This document shows, piece by piece, positions 48,241-61,075 of a stretch of 64,000 bases of DNA (within the stretch, counting starts at the first letter, position 1; the number at the start of each line of letters is the position of its first letter). The stretch comes from Botrytis cinerea B05.10. Its lineage: Eukaryota > Ascomycota > Leotiomycetes > Helotiales > Sclerotiniaceae. Where the stretch lies: assembly GCF_000143535.2 (NCBI RefSeq), contig NC_037311.1, positions 2,232,001-2,296,000 of the forward strand, read 5' to 3'. The notes beneath the pieces were generated by a model. The model saw nothing but the letters and a program-made list of their open reading frames with translations. It was not told the DNA's origin and ran no database searches. A program made the translations under genes and the position numbers.

Positions 48241-48985
48241 GAGGTTCGCTTCTGTAATTATAGCTTGTTATTATGGGTTTGATTATTTTCAAGCTCAAGT
48301 ATGTCTTCCGGTGCGCGAAATCAAGAGGATTAGCTGTTGCAACGCTGTGTCTTTCCTGTGTGAACTTGGACGCATGGGATTTTGTGGTCTCGATACTGTG
48401 TTCGTGTCTGTGTTTGTATTTATGTTGATGTTGATGTGGAGTGGTGGTTGGCGTATGCTGAATGGGCGAAAGCTAATTCAATAGAATGTGCAAGAATCAG
48501 AAAGCAAAAAATGTCCCTATATAGGTATGTAGGAAAAAGAGAGCCCACTGACACTGAGTTGTAAATGCTAAATTATGGTTGTGGCATGAAAATTTGAGGT
48601 CTAGCATTCGGAGAATTTGAACTAGTCAGAACAAATGATCATTCAAGCGCAGAATGTTATACACTATTATTCGAACTAGTTGGGGTTAGTGGAGATAGAA
48701 AGTATCTGAGTAGTGATAAGGCATGCATTCCCGATATCTGATGATGGTTGTAACATCCGCGTACCTGGGTTTGAACTATGTAGGTATCTGGGCGCTGAGA
48801 AGATGGTTATATAGCGAAGAATAGACGATTCAACGAGAGCTAGATTTGTGTACTTTACTCAACTGTCATTGGTCATAAATGAGGTAGTCATTAAAAGCCG
48901 TCTTATTGGTTCACGTAAGTCCCATTGCTTCATATTCTTTATGCAAGAATGGACAGCGCCTCAAACGACCCCAAGCCCCCGTAAT

Positions 48986-49009
48986 CCATAACTTAGTCTT
49001 AAGTTATGG
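48986..49009. repeat. Perfect hairpin, 10-bp arms and 4-nt loop
   Basis: CCATAACTTA, loop GTCT, then TAAGTTATGG. A related TTATGGGTTAT word recurs at 49004-49014 and again at about 49234-49252. Could be a transcript structure or a piece of a decayed inverted-repeat element. Confidence 0.7.
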
Positions 49010-52000
49010 GTTATCCTCCCACCTAGCGAGTATGCACCTTTTCGCGAGTAACATATTTGCCTTGTAGCATGCAAGTTATCGCTCTGTGGCATGTATTGGC
49101 ATGCGATGGCTATTATTGAGAACAATTTCCCGCAACTCGTGCGGATGTGACTTGAGGAGCTTTGTTGCATTGATGTTCTAAAGCGTTGTTGTGGTTCAAG
49201 CGGGCCTATTATCTACTGCTGCTGCGTTGCTGTTATGGGTTATGGGTTATTTTAGAGAGTTTGTGCTGCATTGGAAAGGGGTTGGGTGACGTGCAATCAA
49301 CGTCCAATCAACGAGTATACTTGATAAGTATGTCGCAGCCCAATGAGTAAGATTTCGTGGTTATTGGGTGGATACATCTAGAGTTACATTGCGGTTTATT
49401 GGTCAGGGGAAGCTTCCCGCTGGTCATGATCTCGAGGTTAGTGCTATGATCAACGGTGATGCTACTGCATTTAGTCTGGAAAGAACGATGGAACTCACAC
49501 TTGCTCGTACTTCTTTCTGCCCCCTGCATTCAAGCACCCATTTGTTTCTCTGGCGTTTGGGCGGGCATGTCATTTTGAACGATCCAGGAACAGCTTGCAT
49601 TGCATTGGTTGATGTATGAAATGTTATTATTTGATATCCTGACTAATTGAGCCACGCCAGTGTTTGGCTCGGCGCCTTTGATACGTTCTGTCGGTAACAG
49701 GCGTCAATGCTACAATGCTTTAACCCTGTAAGCTTGTACGTGAAAGTTCAAAATGCCGTGAAACGTTCTTAGCCAAGTGAAATTTGACTGCGATATTACT
49801 TAGTATCACGCCCAAGTTGATAGACAACAATTCATTCTAGGAATCGAACCACGTTGGAAGCATAAGATAAGAAACGAAGCCCATAGCAAAGCATGCGCCG
49901 CCCTGGTCATCACCAATTCACTATGTGTGCTTTCTGACACCTGGCAATGTACTCTCATCAATGTTTGCATGTTTCCCTCCCAATTCAGTATGTGCCATGT
50001 AAATTTGCACAAGAATATGATAATTCTATTGATGTTATACGATTGGTTATTGGGAGTGCAGGGTGACAAGCCACTTAACCTGTAGAGTCCCAGTACGTCT
50101 CCGGGATCCCACAGTGTGAAACTTCACAGCAGCATAGGAGCACCGGAAATTCTTATCTGGTAATGTATTCGGCGACCTGAGCTTGCTCAAGCATTCTGGG
50201 GACCCGCTGTCAAAATTAGCATTGTGGAGGCGAAATCTCATCGTCCTACAGAATTTGAATGTGATAATGACTGGAAGCATGGAATATGAATTCTTATTTT
50301 GTGATGAAAGTTGTTGGAAAACAAGACACAAACGGGGATGATTAACATTGATGCATGTGTCTTAAAGTTCGAGAATCATATTGATCAAGTGGAGATAGGT
50401 CCATGCTTAATCAGAAGAACCTTGTCCTGCGCATCATCCCTACTCTGCACAATCAACTGGCGAGAGCCTCAACCCCAATTTGATCATAGAGCCGACTCGT
50501 AGGGCTGGGGCTGGTGAGTAATATTACACAAGAATCCACACATCAATGTCACGTAGCAACGTTTGATAAAGTGAGTTGGCGCCAAGATCATAGCTGACGT
50601 GATAGATGAAGAATGTGAACACCAAAGCTACCAAAGTAAGTTCAACGCCGGTACATAGCCACATGCCGCATGCTTGCATACTCGGTAACAGATCTGGAGC
50701 CATCATTGAAACGTGGGAAACAAGATTCTGACAGCAGACAATGCAGGCAGGGCTCAATATCCTCTGTTACTAGCTTCTTAGCAGATATTAGTTTCGGTGA
50801 TTTGGACTCTGACACAAGCCAATTCTGCTGTCTACAAGGAAACCTCGGAATGACTAGCCCTTCGAGGTCTCAAAGACCAAACTCTTTCTCTAGAAGGGTG
50901 GGCAAAGGTTAAGAATCTGAGGGTTGGTGAATTGTATGAGAGAGAGAAAAATTGTATGATAAGCGTGGGTGGCCTGGGATAACAGTGATTTTGAAAGCTT
51001 TGAAGCAAGTTTTGCCGGTTTTCTCGTAAGATAACTGGGCAATTGAGTTGAGAAATTCCTCAAATTGTATGAGGTGAGGGTCTGCTTTGTGAAGAGAAAG
51101 ATCCGGTACCTGCCAATGTGTATGGTATTTCGAATGATTGATGTTGTTGTTGTTCTGCAAGAGGTTAGACGTCTTTCAGGGGAGGGGAGCACCGCGTCGC
51201 CGCTTTTCGTGAAACTCTGTGGATTGCTCTTGAACCTCGCTTCCTCGGTAGACCTCGGCGCAAATCGAATGAGACAAAAATTTGCAAATATTAAAGCAGC
51301 ACGTCAAGTGCACCTGTGTGGCTGATATTAGACGAGATGTCTTGGCCAATTATATGGACATATGCACGACCACGCCAGCCATCAAAATAGTACTTCGGAC
51401 GCTCCGTCCGAAATTATCCACATTAACCACCACATTCGTTCAAAGGGCATGAGAATTCTGGGCTTCCATCTTCCTCATCCGTCATCATACCGATATTGGA
51501 CTGCCTGCAGAGAAATTCTTCTTCCGAAAAGCACCGGACCGATATGCAAGATCGAGCTTAGATCTGATATTTCGCATATAGAAGGGACCTAAGCCATAGA
51601 TGGCTTGCAGCTGTGTTGATACCCTCTTCAGCAGGACATGATATGTTATCTCCATATGCGTTCGAATTCTGGATCCATTGGGTACGTGACACCGGATTAA
51701 GATACCCAAACCGTCGACCGTTTTAATCTTAACATGCACGAGATTCTAATCTCGTGTGCCGGCTTCCCTGACTTTTGGTTGCGCGTTGTCCCGCGAAACA
51801 ATTTTTCCGTGGAGCTGTGAGAATATACCTTAGAAACGCGGACTCTCCGATTAGATGCAGTGAGCTTCAAGAACATACAGCGCCTCAAAAGAACGTGAAT
51901 CTATACTGGATAAGATGCCCTAATCTGGTAAGTAGGGATGAATTATGGAAGCAACGTTGAAAGACAACATAGTAGATGATGATGATGATGAGGATGGAGA

Positions 52001-52519
52001 GGGTGAGACGTGAGATGTGAGGATAAGGTGATACAGACTGTTGCTGTTCTGACTAAATAATGAATACTTGGGATAATACATACGAGGTTCAAGACGAAGA
52101 AGATACTGAAATTAATGATAGTGTTACTGAACAATTGTGAAAGCCTCTCAAGCCAAGCCAATTGTTGATATCAGCAAGACAGCCATAGAATTGGATAGGC
52201 AGGTGTGAAAGCATGCATGAAGATAGATTTGAATGGCTTTTCCCAAAATTTTCCTTGACATGGGGGGGATATGATGGATAGATGTACTGTAACCTGCAAA
52301 TGCAAATGCACCAATGTGATTTGTCAAGATCAATGATGAGGTGGATGTAAGGTCGATGGTGTTATTTACCACCACTTGATGATACTTTTAATGAAAAGAC
52401 TCCATATACCTACATAAGTACAGTAGATGAGCAATAAGAATGTGAATATGAATAAATGGAATGGGTATAGGTGTATGGGTGTATGAGTGTATTAGTGTAT
52501 ACCTAGATGTACAGATATA

Positions 52520-52550
52520 TAAGTGTATATATATATATATATAAATCTAT
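52520..52550. repeat. (TA)n microsatellite
   Basis: A TA dinucleotide run followed by ATCT tetramers in very A/T-rich DNA. Confidence 0.8.
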
Positions 52551-52700
52551 CTATCTATTTATTTATTAAGTATATAATGAATGAAGAGTAGTTGATTGAT
52601 TAGTATGTAGTCCATGGATTGATTGATGAACTGGTGAGTCTTGCTTACTCATTGGCTATATTATATAGTAAGTAAGTAGTAGCCTTCACATATATACGTG

Positions 52701-52718
52701 TATACACTCGAGTGTATA
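52701..52718. repeat. 18-bp perfect palindrome
   Basis: TATACACTCGAGTGTATA is identical to its own reverse complement. It sits in the gene-poor stretch about 900 bp upstream of the metacaspase start. Confidence 0.85.
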
Positions 52719-52784
52719 TATCGGATGTAGGAAATCCCAGGGTTATCTATTTATGAAGGATTATGTAGATAATATTAACAATAT

Positions 52785-52810
52785 ATACATACATACATAC
52801 ACACACACAT
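52785..52810. repeat. (ACAT)n/(AC)n microsatellite
   Basis: Four ACAT copies continue into an AC dinucleotide run. Confidence 0.85.
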
Positions 52811-53622
52811 GATTGTAATCATCGTAATCTTGCCCTTTGAAAGTAACCAAAGCCAGGTCGAGATATACAATACTACGATTGAAAGGTCTACTCATCCTCC
52901 CATTGCATTCCTACCTAGATACTCACTCCCACCGTCAAGTTGTGAATATCTATTATTAAAATTCATCATCTTTTTCCCTCCATCTTGCTTGCATCTCTAC
53001 ACCTCTCTTTCGCTGCGTCTGCATTTGCATCTGCTGCATCCGCATCCGCACCGGAAAAGGAAAAGGAAAAAGAAAGGACAGAGAAAAAAGAAAACTTCAG
53101 CCCTGCTATTGCTACTCTGAACGATCTCCCCTGCTCGCTGACGGAACTTACACTGCCCAGCGCGCCTCGCCTTTTGCAGAGCACAACACCACTTAATCCA
53201 TCAATTGCCAACCCTCACTATCACCATAGCACATTAGTGTACCCGCCTATCACGACCTTGTGCATCGCATCTTCCGACGATTCTCCCCTCCCGTCTGTTC
53301 CTAACACACCAACCCAACCTACCTGCAATTCTGCCCCACGTTGGAATATCGACGTATTCAATTAATCACTAGAACCTGGCTAAGAATATCCTCCTCTGCC
53401 GGCTATAAAGATATCTGCCGAATCCACCTTCAAAAGTCGATCAATCAATCAATATCGACTCTCGCTATCATATCACCGCGATCCGGTCATTCTTGTCGCG
53501 GTTCCGCAAGCTCAAGCTATCACCTTACCCCTCGTCGCGGCTTTGTGCCGACAAAAGCTAATTAATAAACGTCAATCTTTCGTCGCTCACGGCATTTCAT
53601 CACTTTGACGTCTACAATCAAT

Positions 53623-55461
53623 ATGTCTGGGTATCCGGGATACAATAATGGAGGCTATGGAGCACCAAACCAGCAGTACCCGCCCCAACCCTACTACCCG
53701 TAGGATCAAACTTCCTCCCCTCTATGCGGTTCTCTTAGAACTCTCACTTACTCTCATCAGCCCTCAGCCAGCATATGGAGCTCCTCCTCCCCAAGGCGGA
53801 GGCTACGGATATCACCAGCCTCCACCTCCGCAACAACCTTATGGATATTCTCAAGTAAGAGGTTCATACACGCAGACGTTTGTTCCTAGTACTAATTATT
53901 TTTCTCCAACAGCCCCCTCCTCAGCAATACGGCGGATACAATGGCGTGCCACCCAATGCGCCACAATATGGCCGCCCAGGTTCGCAGGAATAGTCTCGGA
54001 ATTGTAGCGGAAATACTGATTATTTTACCTAGGAATGCCCTCGGTCAACTCAAACGCCTATACAAATGGCAATCAGAATGCTCCACCACCACCGCCACAG
54101 GGAATGCACGCATTTGGACAAGGCGCCCCTCAAGGTTATGCCTTCCAATATTCCAACTGCACAGGAAAACGCAAAGCACTCCTGATAGGTATCAATTATT
54201 TCGGTCAGCGTGGTCAATTACGCGGATGTATCAACGATGTCAAGAATATGTCTTCGTATTTGCATGAGAACTTTGGGTATCAGCGAGACGATATGGTTCT
54301 TCTTACGGACGATCAACAAAACCCGATGAGCCAGCCTACCAAGCAAAATATATTACGAGCCATGCATTGGTTGGTAAAGGATGCTCGACCCAATGATTCG
54401 TTATTCTTCCATTATTCTGGTAAGTGGTTCAATAAGTACAAATATACTCACTCGTATTGACGTCTGCAGGACATGGCGGCCAAACAAAGGACTTGGATGG
54501 GGATGAAGAAGATGGTTACGATGAAGTTATTTACCCAGTCGATTTCAGACAAGTCGGTCATATTGTCGACGACGAGATGCATAGGATTATGGTCCAGCCT
54601 TTGCAACCTGGTGTTCGATTGACAGCAATTTTTGACTCATGTCATTCCGGAACTGCCCTCGACTTGCCATACGTTTACTCCACCCAAGGAGTCCTCAAAG
54701 AGCCAAATCTTGCGAAAGAAGCGGGCCAAGGTCTTCTTGGTGTTATTTCTTCTTACAGTCAAGGTGATATGAGCGGTGTTGCAAGCAATTTGATGGGATT
54801 CTTCAAGAAAGCAACGACTGGAGATGATGCTTACAACAAGACACTGGCTACCAAAACATCGCCCGCAGATGTGATTATGTGGTCTGGAAGCAAGGATGAT
54901 CAAACATCGTCAGTATATTTTTTACCATGTCATTGCTATGGATGAGCGTTTTGAAGAACAGAACCTCTTGTGGCATTAATAGCGTCGGAGTTTATGCTAT
55001 CTTCCGGATATTGGTCCTCCTTTTGGTCATACATGTACATTATAATAGTCACGTTTAATTTATAAAGCCCAAGGCCTATATCAATAGCCAATTCTGGCGA
55101 AGATATCGACCAAGGGCCGTGAGTCACGTTGGGTCGAGTGACCTAGCTGACCTCCATCCACGTACCTTCTTACATTTCTGGCCACGAACAGGCACTGACG
55201 ACTTCTATACAGAGCCGATGCTACCATCGCTGCACAGGCAACCGGTGCCATGTCATGGGCTTTCATTACCGCCATGAAGAAAAATCCTCAGCAGAGTTAC
55301 GTCCAGCTTTTGAACAGTATCAGAGACGAACTTGCTACCAAATACACCCAGAAACCGCAACTGAGTTGCAGTCATCCGTTGAGTATGTTCTCCCCCTTGG
55401 CTTTATAGTCCGTCTAGTGATGCTAATGACAGCAGACACAAATCTTCTCTTTGTCATGTAA
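53623..55461 (+). CDS. MCA1: Metacaspase (type I)
   Basis: Type I metacaspases are Ca2+-activated Arg/Lys-specific cysteine peptidases, active in protein quality control and stress-linked cell death in fungi. Seven exons close in frame: 53623-53699, 53761-53854, 53913-53979, 54033-54419, 54470-54908, 55213-55382 and 55436-55461, giving 419 residues. The N-terminal about 110 residues are Pro/Gln/Gly/Tyr-rich and prion-like ([19 protein letters not shown]). The p20 region has [20 protein letters not shown] and the catalytic His in FFHYSGHGG. The catalytic Cys is in FDSCHSG. The p10 part reads [20 protein letters not shown] and ends SCSHPLNTNLLFVM, as in yeast Mca1. Both catalytic residues are intact. 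The last exon is only 26 nt. Confidence 0.95.
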
Positions 55462-56154
55462 ATAGGTCGCACGAATGTATTAAACGGTTTATGATGCAAG
55501 GGACAACATTTTAAGGCATGCATATGGTCGGGAATCGGGAAATCATGTAGCTATGAGGTCTATGAAGCACGAATGGCTTGTTGGGAAGGAACAATGATGG
55601 GTTGCCGGTTTATGTCTTTTTTCTTTCTTTTGGATTTGATGGAACGAGGGCTTGACGGCTGGTTCTGGCATATTCCTTTTCCTTGACAAAATGAATGATA
55701 GTAAGGGCTGAGATGGATGGATAATGAATACTATTCCACGGAGAGGGTTTTCTCAAGACTGTTTCCCCGAGAAGCTCTCTCAAAACACACTGAAGAATAT
55801 ATTATTTATATGGTAATAATTCATTTCTGCACGCCATAGACCCGACCACTATAAGTTATTTCCATCCTAATCCACGGTATACCGTGAGACATAACTATGA
55901 TCTCGAATTGATCCAACCTCAACTCCAAAAGATACAATAAGTGTTTTGCTAACTCGACCTTCCCATACCCAACCCAGTACAATTCCAATGCATATTGCGT
56001 GTAATAATTTCTGCATTTATACTCCCGCTATCCTAACACTGACAAATTTCATTACTCGACAAAGGAATTTTGAGGGGAAAATAAGTTTGAAAGAACGCCT
56101 GAGCTAGGGACCGAAAAACAAAAGAGTACCCAAACATTACTATAATCCCTCCAC
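55462..56154. other. Convergent 3' region, metacaspase and ApsB-type gene
   Basis: About 690 bp, A/T-rich, with likely 3' UTRs from both sides. No gene seen. Confidence 0.5.
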
Positions 56155-59100
56155 TTAATCCCTAATCCCCTCATTCAAGATGTCCCTCACGGCACTCTTT
56201 AGACTACTCTTCCTCGCGACACTGAAAGCCGGATTGACGATCGTCTGTGCTTGATTTGCCTTAACGGGTGATCCATTCCGCGATACATTTCTGGATCCAG
56301 CACGAGATGCGGAGCGTGACCCAGAGCCTTCTTTTCTTGTTGATAATAGAGCTGGAGTTTCTTCTCTTGTTGCATTTTCCTGAGACGAAATTCTCTTTGC
56401 TCGATTAGCTCTCATGACCTCTAATTTCCCGAGAATCTTCTGGTGGATTTTCTTATTCTGATCCCATGCTTCTGCGCCTTTGCGCATCCGGAGACCGGCT
56501 ATGATTAAGAAAGCTACGGTGCGGATCGTGGCTTTAGGTTTAGGCGCGGGAGCTGGTTCGGGTATTAAGCTTGTTTGACGAAGGAGGCGGAGATCGGCTT
56601 TGTTGCTGGTGGGATGTTAGTTAATGTAGTATCAAGCGGACTTGAAAAGGGGGAACTTACCATGCATCATACATGTTGATTTTGGCGGTTAGATATTTCT
56701 TCGCGTATGCCAAATCGGCGCGCTTGCTTTCTTCTCGAGCACATCGGGCTTTCATCCATTCGATTTGCATGCACAGGCCCTTCAATTCCTTTCCGTGCTT
56801 ATCGTCTCTCTTTTCAATTTCTTTCGAAAATCGCTTCTGTAGTTCGTCTCTGTCCTTCTTCAATGCTTGGATTTCGTCTTCGGTATATGAAATCGACATA
56901 TTTGGGAATCTAACACCGCTACTAAGAGTGCGCTTTTCGGCTTCCCACTCACTCTTCGCTTTGATGTAGTCTTCTTTCGACTTGACGTATTCCTCCTCGA
57001 GAAGCTCCAACTGTTCTTTGGAGCTAAGAGCCCTGGCACGTTCTCGGTTACGTTCATCACGGACCCGGCGGAGACTGCTGCGAAGCTCAACTTCCTTGGC
57101 ACTTACACTTTGGATTGCAGTTTCACGATCCTTGATAAGAAGTTGTAAAGATTCACGTTGAATTTGAGCTTCCTGAAGCATTTCATGGAGATCTCTGCGC
57201 TCAAGAGCAATGGTGTGATTTTCTCCACTATTCGCACGTTCAGCCATAAGAGCTTTCTGAAGACGATCAATTTTGTCACTGAGTCTATTGATAGCTGTCT
57301 CAAAAGAGGCATTCCTGGTTGAGAGCTCATCTTTGGTGAGGCGTAGTTCATCCAATTGACGCTCCAATTGGTCTTTCTCGGCTTCCCAACTTTGTTCTTG
57401 ATGTTGGAAGTTGATGTTCAAGGCGTTGATTTTTCGTGCTGCTTCTCTTTCTGACTCCTTCATTCGGGAACGAAGATCTTTGAGAGACTGATGTGCTTCT
57501 GAAAGTTGATGACGAAGTAAACCGATTTCCTTGTGAGTAGAGCCACCAACTGAAGCCGGAGAAGAGGCGACGTTAAAACGTGCCATATCAGTCTCGTGAA
57601 TCTTACGTTCAAGCTCAGCAATTTGCCGTTTGAGGCCCTTAACCTTATCCTTGTGGGCGGTCTCACGCTGGATGTATTCATTCTCCTTTTGACGCAACGC
57701 GGTGAGATCCTGTTTGATTTCAGATAATTCGTGAGAATTCTCGTTATGCTGATCACCCGATGCTGGCTGACTTGCCAATTCCAGGATTCGCTCCTCTAGC
57801 TTGCTAATGGTTTTCCTGGCTGTAGCTAACTCTCGCTTTTCGGATGAGCCGCGGAGTATACGATGTAGGTCCTGAATCTCGGCATTGAGACGAGCTTCTT
57901 CGGTACTGGCTCTCTCAATTTCTTCGTTCAGTTCCTTCTCGATGGCTTTTTGCTCTGCCACTGCAACTTTGTGGTCCTCACGAAGTCGGCGAACTTCGTT
58001 ATCAAGCTTCATCTTGGCCGTTCGAAGCTCAACTCTCTCCTCTTCGAGACGGAATGTTTCATCTTCTTGTTGCTTCAACGCCCTCAGTTGGCTAGAAATC
58101 TCGTCTTTCTCGGCCTTGAGTTCAGCATTTGATGATCGAAGAGAGTGGAGTTCGAGGTTGACTTTGCCAATTTGGTCTTGCAAGTTCTGTTTCTCCAATC
58201 GCACCTTTGACAGCTGGGCCTCGTGATTCTGCAACAGCTTGTTTAAACCTTCTTTCGATCCTTGATCAGCTTGGAAGTCGCTATGGAATACCTCCAGTTC
58301 TGCTTTTGCGCTAGTGGCTGCGGCTTCTGCTTTAGCAAGATCTTGCTTAAGAGTCTGTAACTGTCTTCGAAGACTGTCAGATTCGTGTCTGGCAGCACTA
58401 ATATCTTGGTTGGCTTGATCGCTTTCCTCGTCAAGACTGGTTTGCAGAATCTCAACTTCATCTTCTAAGCCCTCGATCTTTTCAGACAATGATCTTTGCT
58501 CACGCTGACTGAGTCTAAGTTCTTCGCGAACACTAGCCAGTTCGGATCTTGACTCTTCCAATGCTTTGCGACGAGCTTGAACATCTTCGTTCAACTCGTT
58601 GATTTGGCGTGTAAGAAGAGCTTCCTGACTCTCGTGCCTCTCTTTCTCGCTGCGCATAGCCTCTCGAAGTTTCGATTCTCTCCCAGATAAGGAACCTTCG
58701 GTTTGTTGAAGTCGATCGATAGTTTTCTGAAGACTTACCGCCTGCTCTTCGGCACGGGCTCGCTGGGTTTCAAGATTGCGTTTCTCGGTCTCCCAGTTCT
58801 CAATATCGTCATCGTACAGGCGTTCTTTCTCTCGGATTTCTGCTTTGAGGTCCTCAACTTCATTGCCAAGGCGTTCGATCTCTTTCGTGTATTCGTCCCG
58901 CACGTCACGTTCGTTACCCAGTGCCAAAGACTTCTCATGTGTTAATTTATCTTGGAGATCCTCGATTAAAGCTTTAGCCTGAGCCAAGTCTGCTTGTAGA
59001 CTAGCAGATTCAGCCGTCAGAGCGTCATGCCGGCCCTGGAGGAGATTCTTCTCATCATTCCTCTGTTGGAAATCTCTCTGTAATCCTTGCAGGCTTTCTA

Positions 59101-60640
59101 GTCTAGTAGCTAAAGCTTTTCGCTCACTAATAGTTTGATCCAAGTCATTTTCAACCATCTCAATTTGATCATGAAGACTCTGTTCCTTCGCTTCACTGTC
59201 ACGTTTCAGGCTCTCTAGTTTCTCTTGCCATTTTTTGACTTCACGTGTTTTTTCGGCATGCTGTTGTTCCAAGTTTTGGTGTCGTTCCCGAAGATCCTCT
59301 AGTTCATCTTGTAAACGGTTGGCCTTCTCCTCAATTTGGCGACTCAAGCCTTTAGTTGTGATAGATTTGTTGGCCAGCTCATCTTGAAGTTCTTCTAGAT
59401 TGGCTTCAGCACGCTCTTTTTCTCGAATGGCTTCTTGATGATCCTCCTTGGCTTCTTCGACTTCCATTCCTAGGCGTTCTACATCACGCTCTAATTCCTT
59501 AATCAATGACTCGGCCTCTTTGAGCTCTTCGTTAGATTGTCCCTGTGCTTTCTCTTCCAACTCTATCGCTCGACGTTGCGATTTCTTCAGGGCTGTCTCT
59601 AAGGTAGAAATAGTTCCAACATGTTTCTGAACATCATCCTTCAAATTGTCAACTTCATCTTCCCTGTCGTTAATGAGCCGGTCCTTTTCGCGTAGTTCTG
59701 CTTCCAAATCGTCGATTTTGTTCTCCATATCGGCGTACTTGTCTTCCTGGCTTCGCACTCGGTTCAGTTCATCTTCCTTCTCTTCCAAAACTTGACGCAG
59801 ATTATCAAGTTCTTCCTGTTGTCCGGCACTCACATGCCTCCTCTTGAATTTCTCCTGCATGTCCATGATCTGTTGTCGATATTGTTCGACATCCTTTTCG
59901 GCAGCAGTCAATGTCTTTCGGAATTTTTGCAACTCCCTTTGCATGGTAACTTTGTCAACCTTGAGCTCAGTGTTTTCTTTTAATGCAGCTTCACTGAATC
60001 CCGGCCCTGCCTTTCTCAAGGCCTCTTCCAAAAAATGGATCTTAAGTTTTAGTCCGAAGTTTTCCTTCTCAATTCTGTCAATGACGTTTTCTTGCTCGCG
60101 TAGTGACAACTGGTTTCCATCTTGTAGAACCCCAGGCCCCTCGTTTCGCCGGGGCAGTAAAGCCGCGGGTGTCGAGGCTGTACTGCTGTCGATGTGCGGC
60201 ATTGGAGTACCAGCCATAAAAGATCCTGATCTGGTTGAATCGTCCCCGTATGCTGATCCTGCGGGCAATGGACTGAAACCTTCCTGAATTTTGTCCAATC
60301 CACCCGCCCGAAGAAATGCTGGTGTTGCCTGAACGTTCTCTTTGTTATTTCGACGAGCGCTATTCATCGTCGCATTCTTTAATAGAGGTGTGAACTCTCC
60401 CCCCCCAAGGCCCGCTGGCAAGTTTCGTCTGTCTCCAAGGGTAGTGCGGCTTCTGGGAGTGCGAATGTTGACACCGCGGCGGCCATTTTGCATTTGCGAA
60501 ACTAGGTTGTTGTCTTTCGACGGCGACTGGAAAGACTGTTCTTGTGAAATATCGAAATCAAGGGCATGACTACCTAGATAAGTAGCATCTCCAAGGGCCG
60601 TTCGTGGTGTATCAAGCCCTGCTATCCCAGCTTGCACCAT
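56155..60640 (-). CDS. apsB: ApsB/Mto1-type microtubule-organising coiled-coil protein
   Basis: ApsB/Mto1 recruits gamma-tubulin complexes to spindle pole bodies and to septal microtubule-organising centres, and helps nuclear positioning in hyphae. Exon 1 is 56661-60640 and exon 2 is 56155-56605. The 55-nt intron gives 1476 residues. The disordered N-terminus is followed by a CM1 (Centrosomin motif 1) region at about 180-230: VIDRIEKENFGLKLKIHFLE and EEALRKAGPGFSEAALKEN. Residues about 230-1320 are almost continuous coiled coil. The C-terminal part spanning the intron reads KKYLTAKINMYDACNKADLR, the conserved end that binds Mto2/MTOC anchors, followed by a Ser/Arg-rich tail. CM1 plus this end separate it from myosin- or golgin-type coiled coils. 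Confidence 0.9.
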
Positions 60641-61075
60641 TATGAAAATTGCTGTGAGCTTTGAAGCTCAAATTAATGTAAGAAAAGCCTTTATGATTTA
60701 CTGTAAAAAAGATGCAAGAATAGCGACCATAGCGATTGACCCCAAATCAAAGGTAATATCTTTAGTCAAAGTGGAATTGTACAAAAATAAACCGAAATTG
60801 TGGTTTTTGGGGACGCGTTGGAAGAATTGGAAGAATTGAAGTTTTCTGAAATGATATCAATAGGTAGATACGCGATTGTCTCGATTGTTTACGTTCTTTC
60901 CGATACAGGTTAGCGCCGGGGTTGCCAAAACAAACATATCGCACGGCTCTTTTTTTGTGCCAATGATACTCAACGATCAAACCGAATGTTCAGCCTCATC
61001 AAACTTGGAAAGTCTCTCGTCAACACCATCTGCTTTTGAAATATCGATGCCTCTATAATTACGAATATTGCTAAC
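60641..61075. promoter_or_regulatory. Shared divergent promoter, ApsB-type gene and ECD gene
   Basis: 435 bp between two divergent start codons. It is A/T-rich with no other convincing frame. Confidence 0.5.

Larger units (their letters stand above)
47369..53622. other. Gene-poor stretch of 6.25 kb
   Basis: The largest empty stretch in the window. It contains GAATGGAAAG-type runs (about 47470-47505), an ACAAT pentamer array (47930-47960), an ATAG tetramer array (48199-48240), a perfect 10-bp-arm hairpin (48986-49009), TA and ACAT/CA microsatellites (52520-52550, 52785-52810), an 18-bp palindrome (52701-52718), and the CT-rich leader of the metacaspase gene at the end (about 52960-53622). Many short frames occur on both strands, none with a family signature or a closing splice pattern. 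No transposase or reverse transcriptase motif is visible. Confidence 0.45.

Noticed and set aside
49234..49252. GGGTTAT-type words as possible internal telomere repeat
   Set aside because: The unit is TTATGGG, not the fungal TTAGGG, and there are only two or three copies.
49840..49870. A B-box-like GGTTCGATTCC on the minus strand, suggesting a tRNA gene
   Set aside because: The flanking bases do not form a five-pair T-stem, and no D-arm, anticodon arm or acceptor pairing could be drawn upstream.
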